Positions 50,934 through 60,146 of a stretch of 64,000 nt of DNA are shown here, one piece after another. The first letter of the stretch is position 1. Every line of letters starts with the position of its first letter. This DNA is from Chryseolinea serpens (lineage in GTDB: Bacteria; Bacteroidota; Bacteroidia; Cytophagales; Cyclobacteriaceae): the NCBI RefSeq assembly GCF_900129725.1, contig NZ_FQWQ01000002.1, forward strand, positions 124,001 to 188,000, read 5' to 3'. The notes beneath the pieces were generated by a model. The model saw nothing but the letters and a program-made list of their open reading frames with translations, did not search any database and had not been told where the DNA came from. The position numbers were made by a program, and so were the translations under genes.

Positions 50934-53828
50934 CTATCGCTTCCTCACCAATTGTCCGTAGTCTTTATTTCTCGACGACGTATACTTATAGAAGTAGAAG
51001 TGATCCGTGAGGCCGGCAGCCGACCATTCAAAATTGTAGTGCTGTCCTTTCGTCACTTTGCCTTCGTAGACCGTGGTCAGGCTTCGGCCTGATTTGTCCA
51101 GGATCTCGACCTTAACATTGTCGTCGTACGGGGCCGTCCATTCAAAGTTCAGCTTGTCTCTGAAGGGGTTGGGGTACACGTTCAGTTCGAAAGGTATTCT
51201 TGTGGCGCTGGCCACAGGTACCTCCGTCGCAGCTTGCTGCTGCACCGAAGCGACCGTAGTAGTGGTGGAACAAGGATCGCTGGATGACGGATCGCCGCCG
51301 CCCGTATTATCCTTCTGGATACACGCCGTGCTGGTGGTATAAGAGCAAGTTTGTGAGCAACCATTTTTCGTAAGCGTCAACGTGAACGTTGCCGAGCTGC
51401 CAGGGGCACCAGCCGTATAAACCGCCGTAGAATCACTTCCCGACGTGATCGCCCAGCTATTGTCCGTGCTGGTTACCGTCCAGAGATAATTGGTGGCACC
51501 TGCAACAGCCGTCGACAATAAATTTCCAGCTGATCCGCACACGACAGGTTTGGTGGGCGGCGTAATGAGACAAGACCATCCGACAGAAACCGGATCCACC
51601 GTGAATGAACGCGTGGCCGTACAACCTGCTGCATCCTTAACGGTCACCGAATAGGTTCCGGAATTCAGACCGGTAACATCTTCCGTCGTTGCACCCGTCG
51701 ACCACAGGTAGGTGTACGATGGTTTACCTCCCATCACCGAGAGATCGATACCATAAGATCCTTCGACCCCGCATGTTGCATTGCTCACCGCGCCGCTCAC
51801 GTCCAAGGCTGTCGGTGAAAGGATAAGGAAGGAGAGCGTGCGGGTACATCCGCTGGCATCTGCTACCACAACAGTATAGAATCCAGCCGGAAGACCAGTT
51901 ACTGCACTACCCGTTGCACCATTCGACCACGTGTATGTGTAAGGAGGAACGCCGCTCACAGTAAGGGTGATCGATCCGAGATCGGTGGCACAAACCGGTT
52001 GATTGATTTCGCTGGCAACCGTCAACGGTTTTTGGAAAACACTAATCGTTGCCTGCGTGCTGCAGCCTGCCGCATCGGCTACCGTCACGGTATAAAGGCC
52101 GACGGCAAGTCCTGTGCGATCTTCCGTGGTGGGGCCATCTGCCCATTTAATGGTATAGGGAGAAGTACCACCCACAATCGACAAATCGATCGCGCCAAAC
52201 GTATCGCCAAGGCAACTCGTCGGGGTCACGACATAGGTTAACAGTAAAGTGTTGTTGAGTCGAAGCGTATAGCTTTTGCTCGTCGAGCAACCTAAAGCAT
52301 CGGTTATTTTTACGGTAAAGCTTCCGGCGCCAAGACCGGTTACGTCTTGCGTCGTTGCCCCGTTGCTCCACGAATACGTGTAGGGGGTGACACCGCCGGT
52401 AGGCGTTATATCGATGCTGCCGTTGGCTTGCGTACAGGAAGGATTGAAAAGCGAAGCGGTGGCGCTGAGCAGGGACGAATTTGTCAACATGAACGATTTT
52501 TGCGCCGTGCAATTTGTTGAATCGGTTACCGTCACCGTGTATAATCCGCTGGGCACGTTCGTCAGGTTTTGCTGGGTTGCGCCGTTGCTCCAGAAATAGG
52601 TGTAGGTGCCTGCTCCTGTTCCGCCGGTCACGTTAAGCGTGATCGATCCGTTCGCCACGCCACTACACGACGGGTTTGACACGGTCTCGGTGATGACGAT
52701 TGGCGGTGGCGCCGAAACGGTCTCATGCAGTGTAAGGGTATTTCCTTTGGCATCTGTAATGGTGACGCTGTACATTCCCGCCGTAAGATTTTGTATGGAA
52801 GGTGTAGTGGCGCCCGTTGACCACGAATAGGTAATAGGAGCTTGTCCATCCTGGATTGTGGCACTCACTTGTCCGTCTGCACTTGCAGAACAAGTTACAT
52901 TTGTTTTTTGCAAAGTAGCCAGGAGTGTCGAACAGGTTTGCGTGGTATCGGGAGGTACGGGATGTGAAAGCGTGTCATAATCCACACAATTACCATATTT
53001 GTAGGCCACTGTGCCCAACGTCTTGTTACAGGTATTGTCCGAACACCAGGTAAACTTTATCGTGAAATCGGCAGGACGTCCTTCTCCAAAACCGGAGATG
53101 TTGTCGATCTTCAATCCATAGACACCGGTCGTGGGGTCTTTTCCAAAAACCTGTTTCCAATGTTCCGAATTGCTGACGTCTTTTAATTCTCCACAGGGAA
53201 AGCCCATAACGTAATGCGAAAGACCAAACGTCCGGGTGCCGTTATAGGAAACCTTGACTTCATACTCCGTGCACGTTTCTGAGATGGGCTCTTGCTTTAC
53301 AATCACCGTCGAATAACTGTTGTTGTCACAGGTAGGGTGACCGCCACCACCAGGTTGACCACCACCAGGGTGACCGCCGCCGGGATGACCTCCACCGGGT
53401 TGACCACCGCCCGGGTGACCACCACCCGCTTGGCCGCCGCCATGTTGGCCATTGCAGCTGGGGTGGATCGGACAAGTATGTTGCCCATTACAGTTAGTAT
53501 GGACCGTACAAGTATGATGGCCATCACAGTTAGATTTAGGATGGATAGCACAGGAAGTGTGATTATCCTTGGAAGTGTGATTATCCTTAGACGCGTGGCT
53601 GTTCTTGGACGATTGGCCATCCTTCTTAGAATCGTTACCATTCTTCTTAGAAGGGCCACTGTCCTTCTTAGAAGTATCGCTCTTCTTCTTAGAAGCGCTA
53701 CTACTACTATAGGAAGACTTTCCATTCTGCGTGGGCTTATCTCTGGAGCCCTGTTTTTGTGCCGCCACCTCCAGTGTGGCGAACACGCTGATCAATCCGA
53801 TCAGACAAATTGTAAAGTATCGTTTCAT
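50934..53828 (-). CDS. SprB-repeat surface protein with T9SS type-A sorting domain and Cys/His-rich N-terminus
   Basis: A 964-residue secreted protein. A signal peptide (1-24, ending EVAAQ) is followed by a Ser/Lys low-complexity region (35-90) and a Cys/His-rich segment (93-129) with three copies of a C-x-(I/V)-H...C-(D/N)-G-x-H pattern. A Gly/His/Gln/Pro repeat (130-165, GGGHP/GGGQP units of 15 bases) comes next. A globular domain (170-300) and six SprB-like repeats (about 305-680, for example YTYSWSNGATTQDVTGL) lead to the T9SS type-A CTD (last about 80 residues, NVYPNPFRDKLNFEW). It is secreted by T9SS and probably bound to the surface. The Cys/His segment could bind metal. It is convergent with the adhesin operon. 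The start at 53828 is set by the signal peptide. Confidence 0.9.
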   Translation of the reverse strand: MKRYFTICLIGLISVFATLEVAAQKQGSRDKPTQNGKSSYSSSSASKKKSDTSKKDSGPSKKNGNDSKKDGQSSKNSHASKDNHTSKDNHTSCAIHPKSNCDGHHTCTVHTNCNGQHTCPIHPSCNGQHGGGQAGGGHPGGGQPGGGHPGGGHPGGGQPGGGGHPTCDNNSYSTVIVKQEPISETCTEYEVKVSYNGTRTFGLSHYVMGFPCGELKDVSNSEHWKQVFGKDPTTGVYGLKIDNISGFGEGRPADFTIKFTWCSDNTCNKTLGTVAYKYGNCVDYDTLSHPVPPDTTQTCSTLLATLQKTNVTCSASADGQVSATIQDGQAPITYSWSTGATTPSIQNLTAGMYSVTITDAKGNTLTLHETVSAPPPIVITETVSNPSCSGVANGSITLNVTGGTGAGTYTYFWSNGATQQNLTNVPSGLYTVTVTDSTNCTAQKSFMLTNSSLLSATASLFNPSCTQANGSIDITPTGGVTPYTYSWSNGATTQDVTGLGAGSFTVKITDALGCSTSKSYTLRLNNTLLLTYVVTPTSCLGDTFGAIDLSIVGGTSPYTIKWADGPTTEDRTGLAVGLYTVTVADAAGCSTQATISVFQKPLTVASEINQPVCATDLGSITLTVSGVPPYTYTWSNGATGSAVTGLPAGFYTVVVADASGCTRTLSFLILSPTALDVSGAVSNATCGVEGSYGIDLSVMGGKPSYTYLWSTGATTEDVTGLNSGTYSVTVKDAAGCTATRSFTVDPVSVGWSCLITPPTKPVVCGSAGNLLSTAVAGATNYLWTVTSTDNSWAITSGSDSTAVYTAGAPGSSATFTLTLTKNGCSQTCSYTTSTACIQKDNTGGGDPSSSDPCSTTTTVASVQQQAATEVPVASATRIPFELNVYPNPFRDKLNFEWTAPYDDNVKVEILDKSGRSLTTVYEGKVTKGQHYNFEWSAAGLTDHFYFYKYTSSRNKDYGQLVRKR

Positions 53829-54410
53829 AAGCAGGCATTTGGTTATGCCCTGAATACACCGCAAACGGCATCGACTAATTATTTAAGCAGAGAAAGGAGT
53901 TTTACACCGTTAAAGGCAATCATTTATCAGTTGAAGCGGGATTACTTCAGATCACGATTTTTTGCAAGGCCGGAAGAGGCGGTCAGAGGGGGATGAACCT
54001 TACATGGTAACTTACGTAAAAGTTCTGTTGAATGGATGATTGGGGCGATTAATGGAGGGGAGTTTTTTTGTTTTGTGCTCTAGGCCATGCGTTGTGTTGA
54101 GTGGAGGAGCCAGAATCCAGGAGCCAGGAGCCAGGAGGAGTAGTCAGTAGTCAGTAGTTGTGTGGGTGTGGGCATGGGATTTGTGTTTTGGAAAATTTCC
54201 TTGAGTAAGAAATCGCGGTTCTGCTCTCCTGGTCCCACATTCACACTCCACACATACTCAAGTCTCCTGAAATTTTGACGCTAGTGCTTAACCTCAGTAA
54301 AAATTTCCCGAGTCGGAGATCCCCATTCCACGCGCTTCTCACTTTAAAACACTCACCCACACCCTATCCCCACACCCACACAACTACTGGCTACTAGCTA
54401 CTGATCAACG
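53829..54410. other. Intergenic region with inverted-repeat element
   Basis: A 582-base stretch upstream of the SprB-repeat gene (which reads away from it) and after the end of the xrtN gene, which comes from the right. It contains the dispersed repeat and the inverted-repeat element at 54105-54402. No gene was seen; the SprB-gene promoter should lie near 53830-54000. Confidence 0.6.
54105..54402. repeat. MITE-like element with inverted arms and dispersed repeat blocks
   Basis: The left arm at 54151-54172 (TCAGTAGTTGTGTGGGTGTGGG as two blocks) is complementary at 21 of 22 positions to 54369-54390. The arms continue outward into AGTCAGTAGTCAGTAG and CTACTAGCTACTGA. The left side also has AGGAGCCAGAATCCAGG tandem blocks, found elsewhere at 35361 and inverted at 58641. 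No coding sequence lies between the arms. Confidence 0.75.
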
Positions 54411-55766
54411 TCACAGCCGAACGATCAAACTGCCCTCGAATATCTCCCTCAGCTTCCGATCCAGCACCTGCTCGTCTTTCGCCGTCACGTTTACCAGGGC
54501 AAATCGATCTTGGTCTTTCACCATCCGGCTTCTCCACTCCCATTGATCGATCGTGACCAGGGTTCCGTTGGTATACCACCAGGCTGTGTACAGCTTCTCG
54601 TGGCCGCGTGAGAGAACGCCTTTGTAAATTTCGTGTTGATCGATCCGCGCTTTGCGGATGCTTTTGAATTGGTATCCGCTTCCGCGCCAGCAGAGCAGCG
54701 GTGTGTGTTCGCCGGTGAAGAATTCGGGGATGGTCTTCACGTAAACCAGGAGGTCGTCGGTTGTCAATTTGGTGATGCCGCCATTTAGTTCTGCGCCTTT
54801 TGCGTCTTTGAATTTTACGAATGCGTGGGGAATGGAAGACTCGGCGCCTTCGGGGCGGATGGTGAAGCTTGTCGATAAGACAAGGATGCCCAATGCTGCC
54901 AGCAGCAGTCTTGACCGGGCGGGAGTATCAGTTTGTGTGGCGGCTTGTTCGAATGGCTTCCCGAATTTCTGTACCAACGTTCTGGCCAAGTAATACAACG
55001 GCATCATGACGTAAAGCAGTAAACAAAGAACTCCAAAGATCTCATGCAGCGGATTTTCGGGAAGGATCCTGAAGAGCACCAGCATGACGATCCGAAAAAG
55101 GTTTGACAGCACATTGAATCCAAAGACGGCGGCAAAGAACACGATGAGCCATCCCAGCGACAAGGTTCTTTTCTCTTTCCTGTAGTGATGCACAACGGCG
55201 AACACGCCCATGAGCATGGACAAGCTGAGCATGCTCAGTCCCATACAGGCTTCGTCTACAGCAAACTGAAAACCATCCGCGATCATGAGGTTGCCTTCCA
55301 CCTGAACATTCCAGCCCAGCTGTAAAATCGCTCCCGCGCACTGGCTCAGCCACAAGCGGATGGGAAAACCCAGGATGGCGGTGACCTGGAGAAACACGGG
55401 CGACATCAACGCGACCTGGAACAGGATGATGGTGTTCAGTCTTCCCGTCACAGCCTCCCAAACCAGCAAGAGGAAGCTAGCCACCATGAGAAAGAAAAAG
55501 ATCTTGAGCAGGTAAAGGTGGGCCAGCCAACCAAAAAGAAGCAGGCCAAAGAGATAATACATGTTGATGCGCGCGGGTCCTTGGCGGATGATCACAAACG
55601 GCAGCAACACAAGCCCTATCACAAAGTTGCTCACGGTGATGTAGGTGAAGGGCAGCCCCACGCACCCTGCACACAGGCCCAAAGCCGTAAGCAAGATCAA
55701 CAGCAGGTGTTGACGGCTCAGGGTGCCAGCGTTTTGTACCATCGTGCCCAGCACTGCGAGTGTCAT
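54411..55766 (-). CDS. xrtN: Exosortase N
   Basis: This 451-residue membrane protein has about eight helices in the first 265 residues and the exosortase catalytic triad: C174 in VDEACMGLSM, R225 in SNLFRIVML, H241 in PLHEIFGVL. After a further helix near 284-303, a soluble C-terminal domain (about 305-451) contains LLCWRGSGYQF and WWYTNGTLVTIDQWEWRSRM, resembling the EpsI-like domain fused to some exosortases. It recognises and cleaves C-terminal PEP-CTERM-like tails. The start at 55766 overlaps the stop of the partner gene in ATGA, so translation is coupled. Together with the VIT-domain protein upstream it matches the described XrtN system of Bacteroidota. The substrate is most likely that protein. 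Confidence 0.93.
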   Translation of the reverse strand: MTLAVLGTMVQNAGTLSRQHLLLILLTALGLCAGCVGLPFTYITVSNFVIGLVLLPFVIIRQGPARINMYYLFGLLLFGWLAHLYLLKIFFFLMVASFLLLVWEAVTGRLNTIILFQVALMSPVFLQVTAILGFPIRLWLSQCAGAILQLGWNVQVEGNLMIADGFQFAVDEACMGLSMLSLSMLMGVFAVVHHYRKEKRTLSLGWLIVFFAAVFGFNVLSNLFRIVMLVLFRILPENPLHEIFGVLCLLLYVMMPLYYLARTLVQKFGKPFEQAATQTDTPARSRLLLAALGILVLSTSFTIRPEGAESSIPHAFVKFKDAKGAELNGGITKLTTDDLLVYVKTIPEFFTGEHTPLLCWRGSGYQFKSIRKARIDQHEIYKGVLSRGHEKLYTAWWYTNGTLVTIDQWEWRSRMVKDQDRFALVNVTAKDEQVLDRKLREIFEGSLIVRL

Positions 55767-58318
55767 GCGCGTCGCACTTTGAGGTAGATGACAAAAGCAG
55801 CAAATAGAATGATCAGTACCCACTCGTGTGGTTCGGGCACGGCGCCGGACGAATCCTTGGCCGCATTTTGCAGGCTATTCTTCAGGCCGTGGATATTGAA
55901 GCGATCGTAGTCCGCTTGCGTTTCCAGTACGATGAGGCTCGACACCGGCGACACAACGTATGCCTTAGACGCCTCTTCGACCAGGGTTTCGTTTATAAAA
56001 TCTTCCTTGAAATAACCGGGACCGACGCGTCGCATGATGTCGTTGTAGGCAAAGAGGCGAGCCAGGTGATCGGGAGCTGAGTTGGGAGGAGGATTGTCGC
56101 CGGACTTCGTCCGGGTGAGCTGGAGATCGGCGTCGTGGAGCACGATGCTGTTTTCCGTTTCGTGTAGTGTGGGAAATTGCTGCTTGTCCAGCAAGGTGAA
56201 CAATTCTTCGAGGGATCCTTCGCTAAATTGCAAGGCACGGAATTCGCGCAGGGACCCGACATAGGGCGATACTGTTTCGCCCAAATTGTAAACATGGACG
56301 CGCTTTCCCGATGCGAAAAATTTGCTGAGGCGAACGGCGAACGGGCTGTCTTTGAAATCGCTGAGGTGCACCGAGAATGCATTTCCTTTGGTGACCACCA
56401 GGGGAGTATTCTTTTTTCTCAATAAGTGAAATGGGAACAAGGAGAAGGCACGCTTCTGCAACGTCTCTGCGATCGGCCAGTTTTGCTCGTTCAGTTTCAC
56501 AAAGGCATCGTCATAGAAAACGTAAAGATTGTCACCCAGGTGGGCTTTGAAAGCCTCCACTTCGTCGGGCGTCCAACTGGTGTTGATATCGAGGTAAATG
56601 GCGCCGGCCTTGTAGGGGTCGTAGGTGGGTGTGTAAGGCTCCAGGGAATAGCTGTAGCCGTCGAACGAGAAGGTGTTGGCGGTCTTTACCGGGGTCGCTT
56701 CCATTCCTATGGACAGTTCCGGGTTGTAGCGGGCTTCGGAGATATAGTCGCCTTTGTCGTTCTTTTTGAAACGGTTTGGCAACTCTGTTTTCGGTGGCGT
56801 GCCGATGAAGGTGACGCGGGTGGTCTCGCGGGCATCTTCGGCGTTGGGGCCTTCGAAGAGAATACTTTTGTAGACGATTTGTCCTTGCTGTCGTGTTAGC
56901 GGTGAGGTGATGCCGATCTTGAATTTGCGCTCTTCGTCCGGCGTACAAGGGAAGACGCGGACCGACACTCTATTTCCTTCCTGCCAATGTACTACCGACG
57001 GGTCGCGGCTCTCGTGACCGACGATGGTGGTGTAGGCCTCGGTTGCTTTTTGCTTTGATGTGAGGATCGCTTTCTCTTCTTTACCGTTGATCCAGAGCGA
57101 CAGCGACGTGACCACGGAACCCTCAGGAAGTTGGAAGGTATAGATGGCCTCCTCCATATTGCGCCAACCTCGTTTTCCCGAGTTGTTCACGTTCAGATAT
57201 TTTTCAGTGTAGGCCAGTTGCAGATCCGGGTAGATGTCAACGTCGGTGACGATGTAGGACGTCGTGAGATTATCGCCGGACCAGAGGCGTTCTTCCGCCT
57301 GGTGTCTGGACTTGGTGATGGCCTGCAGAATGCGGAGGCGTTCTTCGGCCGGCAGGGTGCACTCTTTGATGGCGGTGGCCACCAGCACCAGCGGGTCGTG
57401 TTTGCGTTGCTCGTCCCACGCCCCTCTGCGCGGCACGTCGAGTCCTAAAAAATTGTCTTTTGCCGTCGTGTAGACCAAATCGGATTTGAGGATCCTTCGT
57501 GTCATCCAATCGTCTTCCAGGGTCTGTGCGGCTTTCACCCAGGGCGGAAGTTCGGTCTCCGGAGCGATGACCGATTGGTTCGTGACCTTTGCGATCTCAT
57601 CCACGCGGCGGCTCCACTCCGAAATGAAAGCGGCCGTGAACAAGAGGGGCATCAACACACCGGCGATCATCCAAGCCGCCGGAGCGTTCACTTGTTTATG
57701 ATAGTGTTTGATCAGGGCAATGACCAACACCACGAAGCAGACGGGCACATACATGAGTCCGCCGATCCCGAAAAACAAAAGACCTATCCAACTGAACGCG
57801 TAGTAGCTGGCGGTGAACACCATGGCATACAGATAGACCACCAGCGCAGCGCCCAGCAGCACAAACTGGATCTTGTTTGCCCACGCCGGCAGCCGCTCGA
57901 AATATTGAAAACTCATCAACGTCATCGACGAGATTACCAGGTAAACGCTCCACCAATTGGCCGATGTTTCAAACACGGCATACTCGCGGTTCAGGGCAAA
58001 GGCGCTGACGAGAAACAAATTCAACAGCACCACCGTTTTATGAATATTCGCCTTTCGCCAACTGGCCCGGATGCCATACGCCTTGTTATAGATCAAGAAT
58101 CCCGCATAGCCCAACGCTAGAATATAATGACAGAAAAACACCTCGAAGGTATAGTTGTCGCCATCACGGGGTGTGAATTCAAAAAGCAAATAAAAAAAAC
58201 AGGATGCCGCCAGGAAGACATATCCAAGCAAGAGAAAAGGATCGCGCTGTAGTAGTAGGGTTGTGCCGTCGACCCCTACCCTGGGGTTGACGCCGATGGT
58301 TTGCTGGTCTGTTGTCAT
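55763..58318 (-). CDS. XrtN-associated VIT-domain protein with PEP-CTERM-like tail
   Basis: An 851-residue protein. Residues 1-25 are cytoplasmic, and about eight membrane helices follow to residue 265. A VIT domain lies near 355-510 (LQLAYTEKYLNVNNSGKRGW, TFQLPEGSVVTSLSLWINGK, KATEAYTTIVGHESRDPS), and a large soluble domain follows to about 820. The C-terminus is VPEPHEWVLIILFAAFVIYLK plus VRRA: Pro-Glu-Pro at 828-830, a hydrophobic helix and a basic end, the exosortase recognition signal. The start at 58318 (MTTDQQT) is chosen because 24 upstream residues are not conserved in character. It is translationally coupled to xrtN. The VIT domain may bind partners as in inter-alpha-trypsin proteins. 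Confidence 0.92.
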   Translation of the reverse strand: MTTDQQTIGVNPRVGVDGTTLLLQRDPFLLLGYVFLAASCFFYLLFEFTPRDGDNYTFEVFFCHYILALGYAGFLIYNKAYGIRASWRKANIHKTVVLLNLFLVSAFALNREYAVFETSANWWSVYLVISSMTLMSFQYFERLPAWANKIQFVLLGAALVVYLYAMVFTASYYAFSWIGLLFFGIGGLMYVPVCFVVLVIALIKHYHKQVNAPAAWMIAGVLMPLLFTAAFISEWSRRVDEIAKVTNQSVIAPETELPPWVKAAQTLEDDWMTRRILKSDLVYTTAKDNFLGLDVPRRGAWDEQRKHDPLVLVATAIKECTLPAEERLRILQAITKSRHQAEERLWSGDNLTTSYIVTDVDIYPDLQLAYTEKYLNVNNSGKRGWRNMEEAIYTFQLPEGSVVTSLSLWINGKEEKAILTSKQKATEAYTTIVGHESRDPSVVHWQEGNRVSVRVFPCTPDEERKFKIGITSPLTRQQGQIVYKSILFEGPNAEDARETTRVTFIGTPPKTELPNRFKKNDKGDYISEARYNPELSIGMEATPVKTANTFSFDGYSYSLEPYTPTYDPYKAGAIYLDINTSWTPDEVEAFKAHLGDNLYVFYDDAFVKLNEQNWPIAETLQKRAFSLFPFHLLRKKNTPLVVTKGNAFSVHLSDFKDSPFAVRLSKFFASGKRVHVYNLGETVSPYVGSLREFRALQFSEGSLEELFTLLDKQQFPTLHETENSIVLHDADLQLTRTKSGDNPPPNSAPDHLARLFAYNDIMRRVGPGYFKEDFINETLVEEASKAYVVSPVSSLIVLETQADYDRFNIHGLKNSLQNAAKDSSGAVPEPHEWVLIILFAAFVIYLKVRRA

Positions 58319-58794
58319 ACGAAAGCTAAACGGTTTAAAAGTACTTTGTGTTTCAAAGTAAAATGAAATTTTCCAACAAACCAACCCCAACCTCCAATAT
58401 CACCGAACGCTAAACTTTCCCACATTTGAATATTCCCAACAACCTTCCCTCCAAAAACCACTTATTCCCAAACTCCTGCCTCCAGCCTAGTTAATTCCGG
58501 TTTCCGACCGCCACCTCAAAAAAAAACCACGCCCGACCTCCTCCACCCCATATCGGCGCTATCGCACGACATTCCCACCAGAACACCGCGTGATCCTAAA
58601 CTACTGGCTACTCACTACTGACTACTAGCTACTGACTCCTGAATTCTGGCTCCTGACTCCTGTATTTCCCCTCATTTCATCCCCCCACCGTGTCATTCAC
58701 CACCCCAAACCTCCTCCCTGTCGTTGGCTTCCCCAAAAGGGGCATTGCCTGACGGCCGATTTCATCGTTGATTTACATAAGAAAAAAAACTCTC
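58319..58794. other. Divergent intergenic region with repeat block
   Basis: A 476-base stretch between divergent genes (VIT-domain protein and GH5 lipoprotein). Both promoters should be here. It is C-rich on the plus strand around 58380-58560 with no gene, and contains the dispersed repeat copy at 58601-58662. Confidence 0.6.
58601..58662. repeat. Dispersed short repeat, inverted copy
   Basis: Tandem CTACTGACTACT-type blocks (58601-58636) are followed by GAATTCTGGCTCCTGACTCCTG. Read on the minus strand, this gives AGGAGCCAGAATTC and AGTAGCTAGTAGTCAGTAG, the same blocks as in 35361-35390 and 54105-54158. It is non-coding. Confidence 0.6.
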
Positions 58795-59982
58795 ATGTCT
58801 ATGAAAACGGCTTTAGTAAAAAAATCGAATTGGTCTTCCCGGGTACGCGGGCAAGCCCTGTATGCTGCGGCTATACTGGCGCTGATTCTGGTCGTCGTCC
58901 TTTTGTATTCGTGTAAGGACGACGAGGGCGGGGGCCCGGACCCCGACCCCACATCATCCAAAACATTTACGGTCGACGGCACGCGCCTCCTGGATCCTTG
59001 CGGCGACGCGGTGATCCTGAAAGGGCTGAACAAAATGAGCGTGTTTGACGAGAACGATCCGGAGGGCGCGGTGTATTTTCCAGAGATCGCCAAGACAGGC
59101 GCCAACAGTGTGCGCATCGTGTGGCAAAAGACGAACAGCGAAGGCAAGGCCACGAGCCTGACGACCCTGGAAGCGCTCATCAAAAATTGCATCAAGGAAA
59201 AAATGATCCCTATTGTAGAGATGCATGAAGCCACCTGCAATCTGAACGGACTGAACGACCTGGTCAATTTCTGGTCGAGCGCGCCGGTGGTTGCGCTGGT
59301 GCAAAAATATCAGCATGCTCTGTTGGTGAACATCGCGAACGAGGCAGGCGACTATTCGGTGACCGCACCCCAGTTTGAGACCGCCTATAAATCAGCCATC
59401 ACAACATTGCGGACGGCCGGCATCAACACACCGTTAATCATCGATGCACCCGACTGCGGCAAGAACCTGGAGCTGATTGTGCCCATCGCCGCCGGGCTGG
59501 TGAGTCACGATCCGAAGCACAACATCCTGTTCTCGGCGCATCCCTATTGGTCGAAGGTAGACGGTGCCACCCCGCAATTCATTGCCGGTCAGCTCAACGC
59601 GGCTGCTTCGGCAGGTGTGCCGCTCATCCTGGGTGAAGTTTGTGCGTTTGGTGGTTATCCCGGCGACAATGTCCCCGAATACTACGGTTGCTCGGCCGAA
59701 GGCGCAGTGGATTATGCATCCATCCTCACCGAAGCTGCCAAGCACAACATCGGCTGGTTGTTGTGGGAATGGGGTCCCGGTAACGGCTATTATAATGTAG
59801 ATCCCGTCGTGCTTTGTCCCACGATGGACATCTCGACCAATGGCACTTATGCATCGGTGCAGGCGATCACCCCCAACGACCCCAATGCCTGGGCCAAAGA
59901 TGCGGTGATCACGGGTGCGTACAGCATCAAGAACACGGCCGTGAAAAGCACTTACATTCAAAACGGGTTCGTCTGCCAATAG
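58795..59982 (+). CDS. GH5-family glycosidase, lipoprotein
   Basis: This 395-residue protein has a lipoprotein signal (LVVVLLYSCKDD, Cys at residue 40) followed by a glycine/aspartate linker and a GH5-type (beta/alpha)8 barrel. The acid/base Glu is E183 in NIANEAG and the nucleophile is E281 in LILGEVCAFGG. Substrate-subsite residues are seen in VEMHEATC, FSAHPYW and WLLWEWGPGNGYY. The pattern is closest to bacterial beta-mannanases or endoglucanases of the GH5 clan, with the substrate not certain. It is lipid-anchored and probably exposed to the periplasm or outer surface. ATG 58801 is an alternative start. The next gene begins 164 bases downstream. Confidence 0.9.
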   Translation: MSMKTALVKKSNWSSRVRGQALYAAAILALILVVVLLYSCKDDEGGGPDPDPTSSKTFTVDGTRLLDPCGDAVILKGLNKMSVFDENDPEGAVYFPEIAKTGANSVRIVWQKTNSEGKATSLTTLEALIKNCIKEKMIPIVEMHEATCNLNGLNDLVNFWSSAPVVALVQKYQHALLVNIANEAGDYSVTAPQFETAYKSAITTLRTAGINTPLIIDAPDCGKNLELIVPIAAGLVSHDPKHNILFSAHPYWSKVDGATPQFIAGQLNAAASAGVPLILGEVCAFGGYPGDNVPEYYGCSAEGAVDYASILTEAAKHNIGWLLWEWGPGNGYYNVDPVVLCPTMDISTNGTYASVQAITPNDPNAWAKDAVITGAYSIKNTAVKSTYIQNGFVCQ

Positions 59983-60146
59983 GCCAACCGTAGTAAGTTT
60001 ATTTTTTGATCCACTGTTAAGCGAAATGTAGTCTTCCGCCGGGGCCTTGTGCCCCGGGCCGGGGATCTATTTTGTGAAAAGAACGCCAAAGTTCTCTTCG
60101 TGGAAATCAATTGTCTGTACTACACTACTTCAAGACCCTCAAAAAA

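Noticed and set aside
53292-53996. Plus-strand frame of 234 codons rich in Thr, Met and Arg
   Set aside because: It is antisense to the Gly/His and Ser/Lys repeats of the SprB-repeat gene and results from low-complexity DNA.
60039-60057. Hairpin CCGGGGC / GCCCCGG after the GH5 gene, considered as terminator
   Set aside because: The stem is short and no run of T follows directly; it may be incidental.
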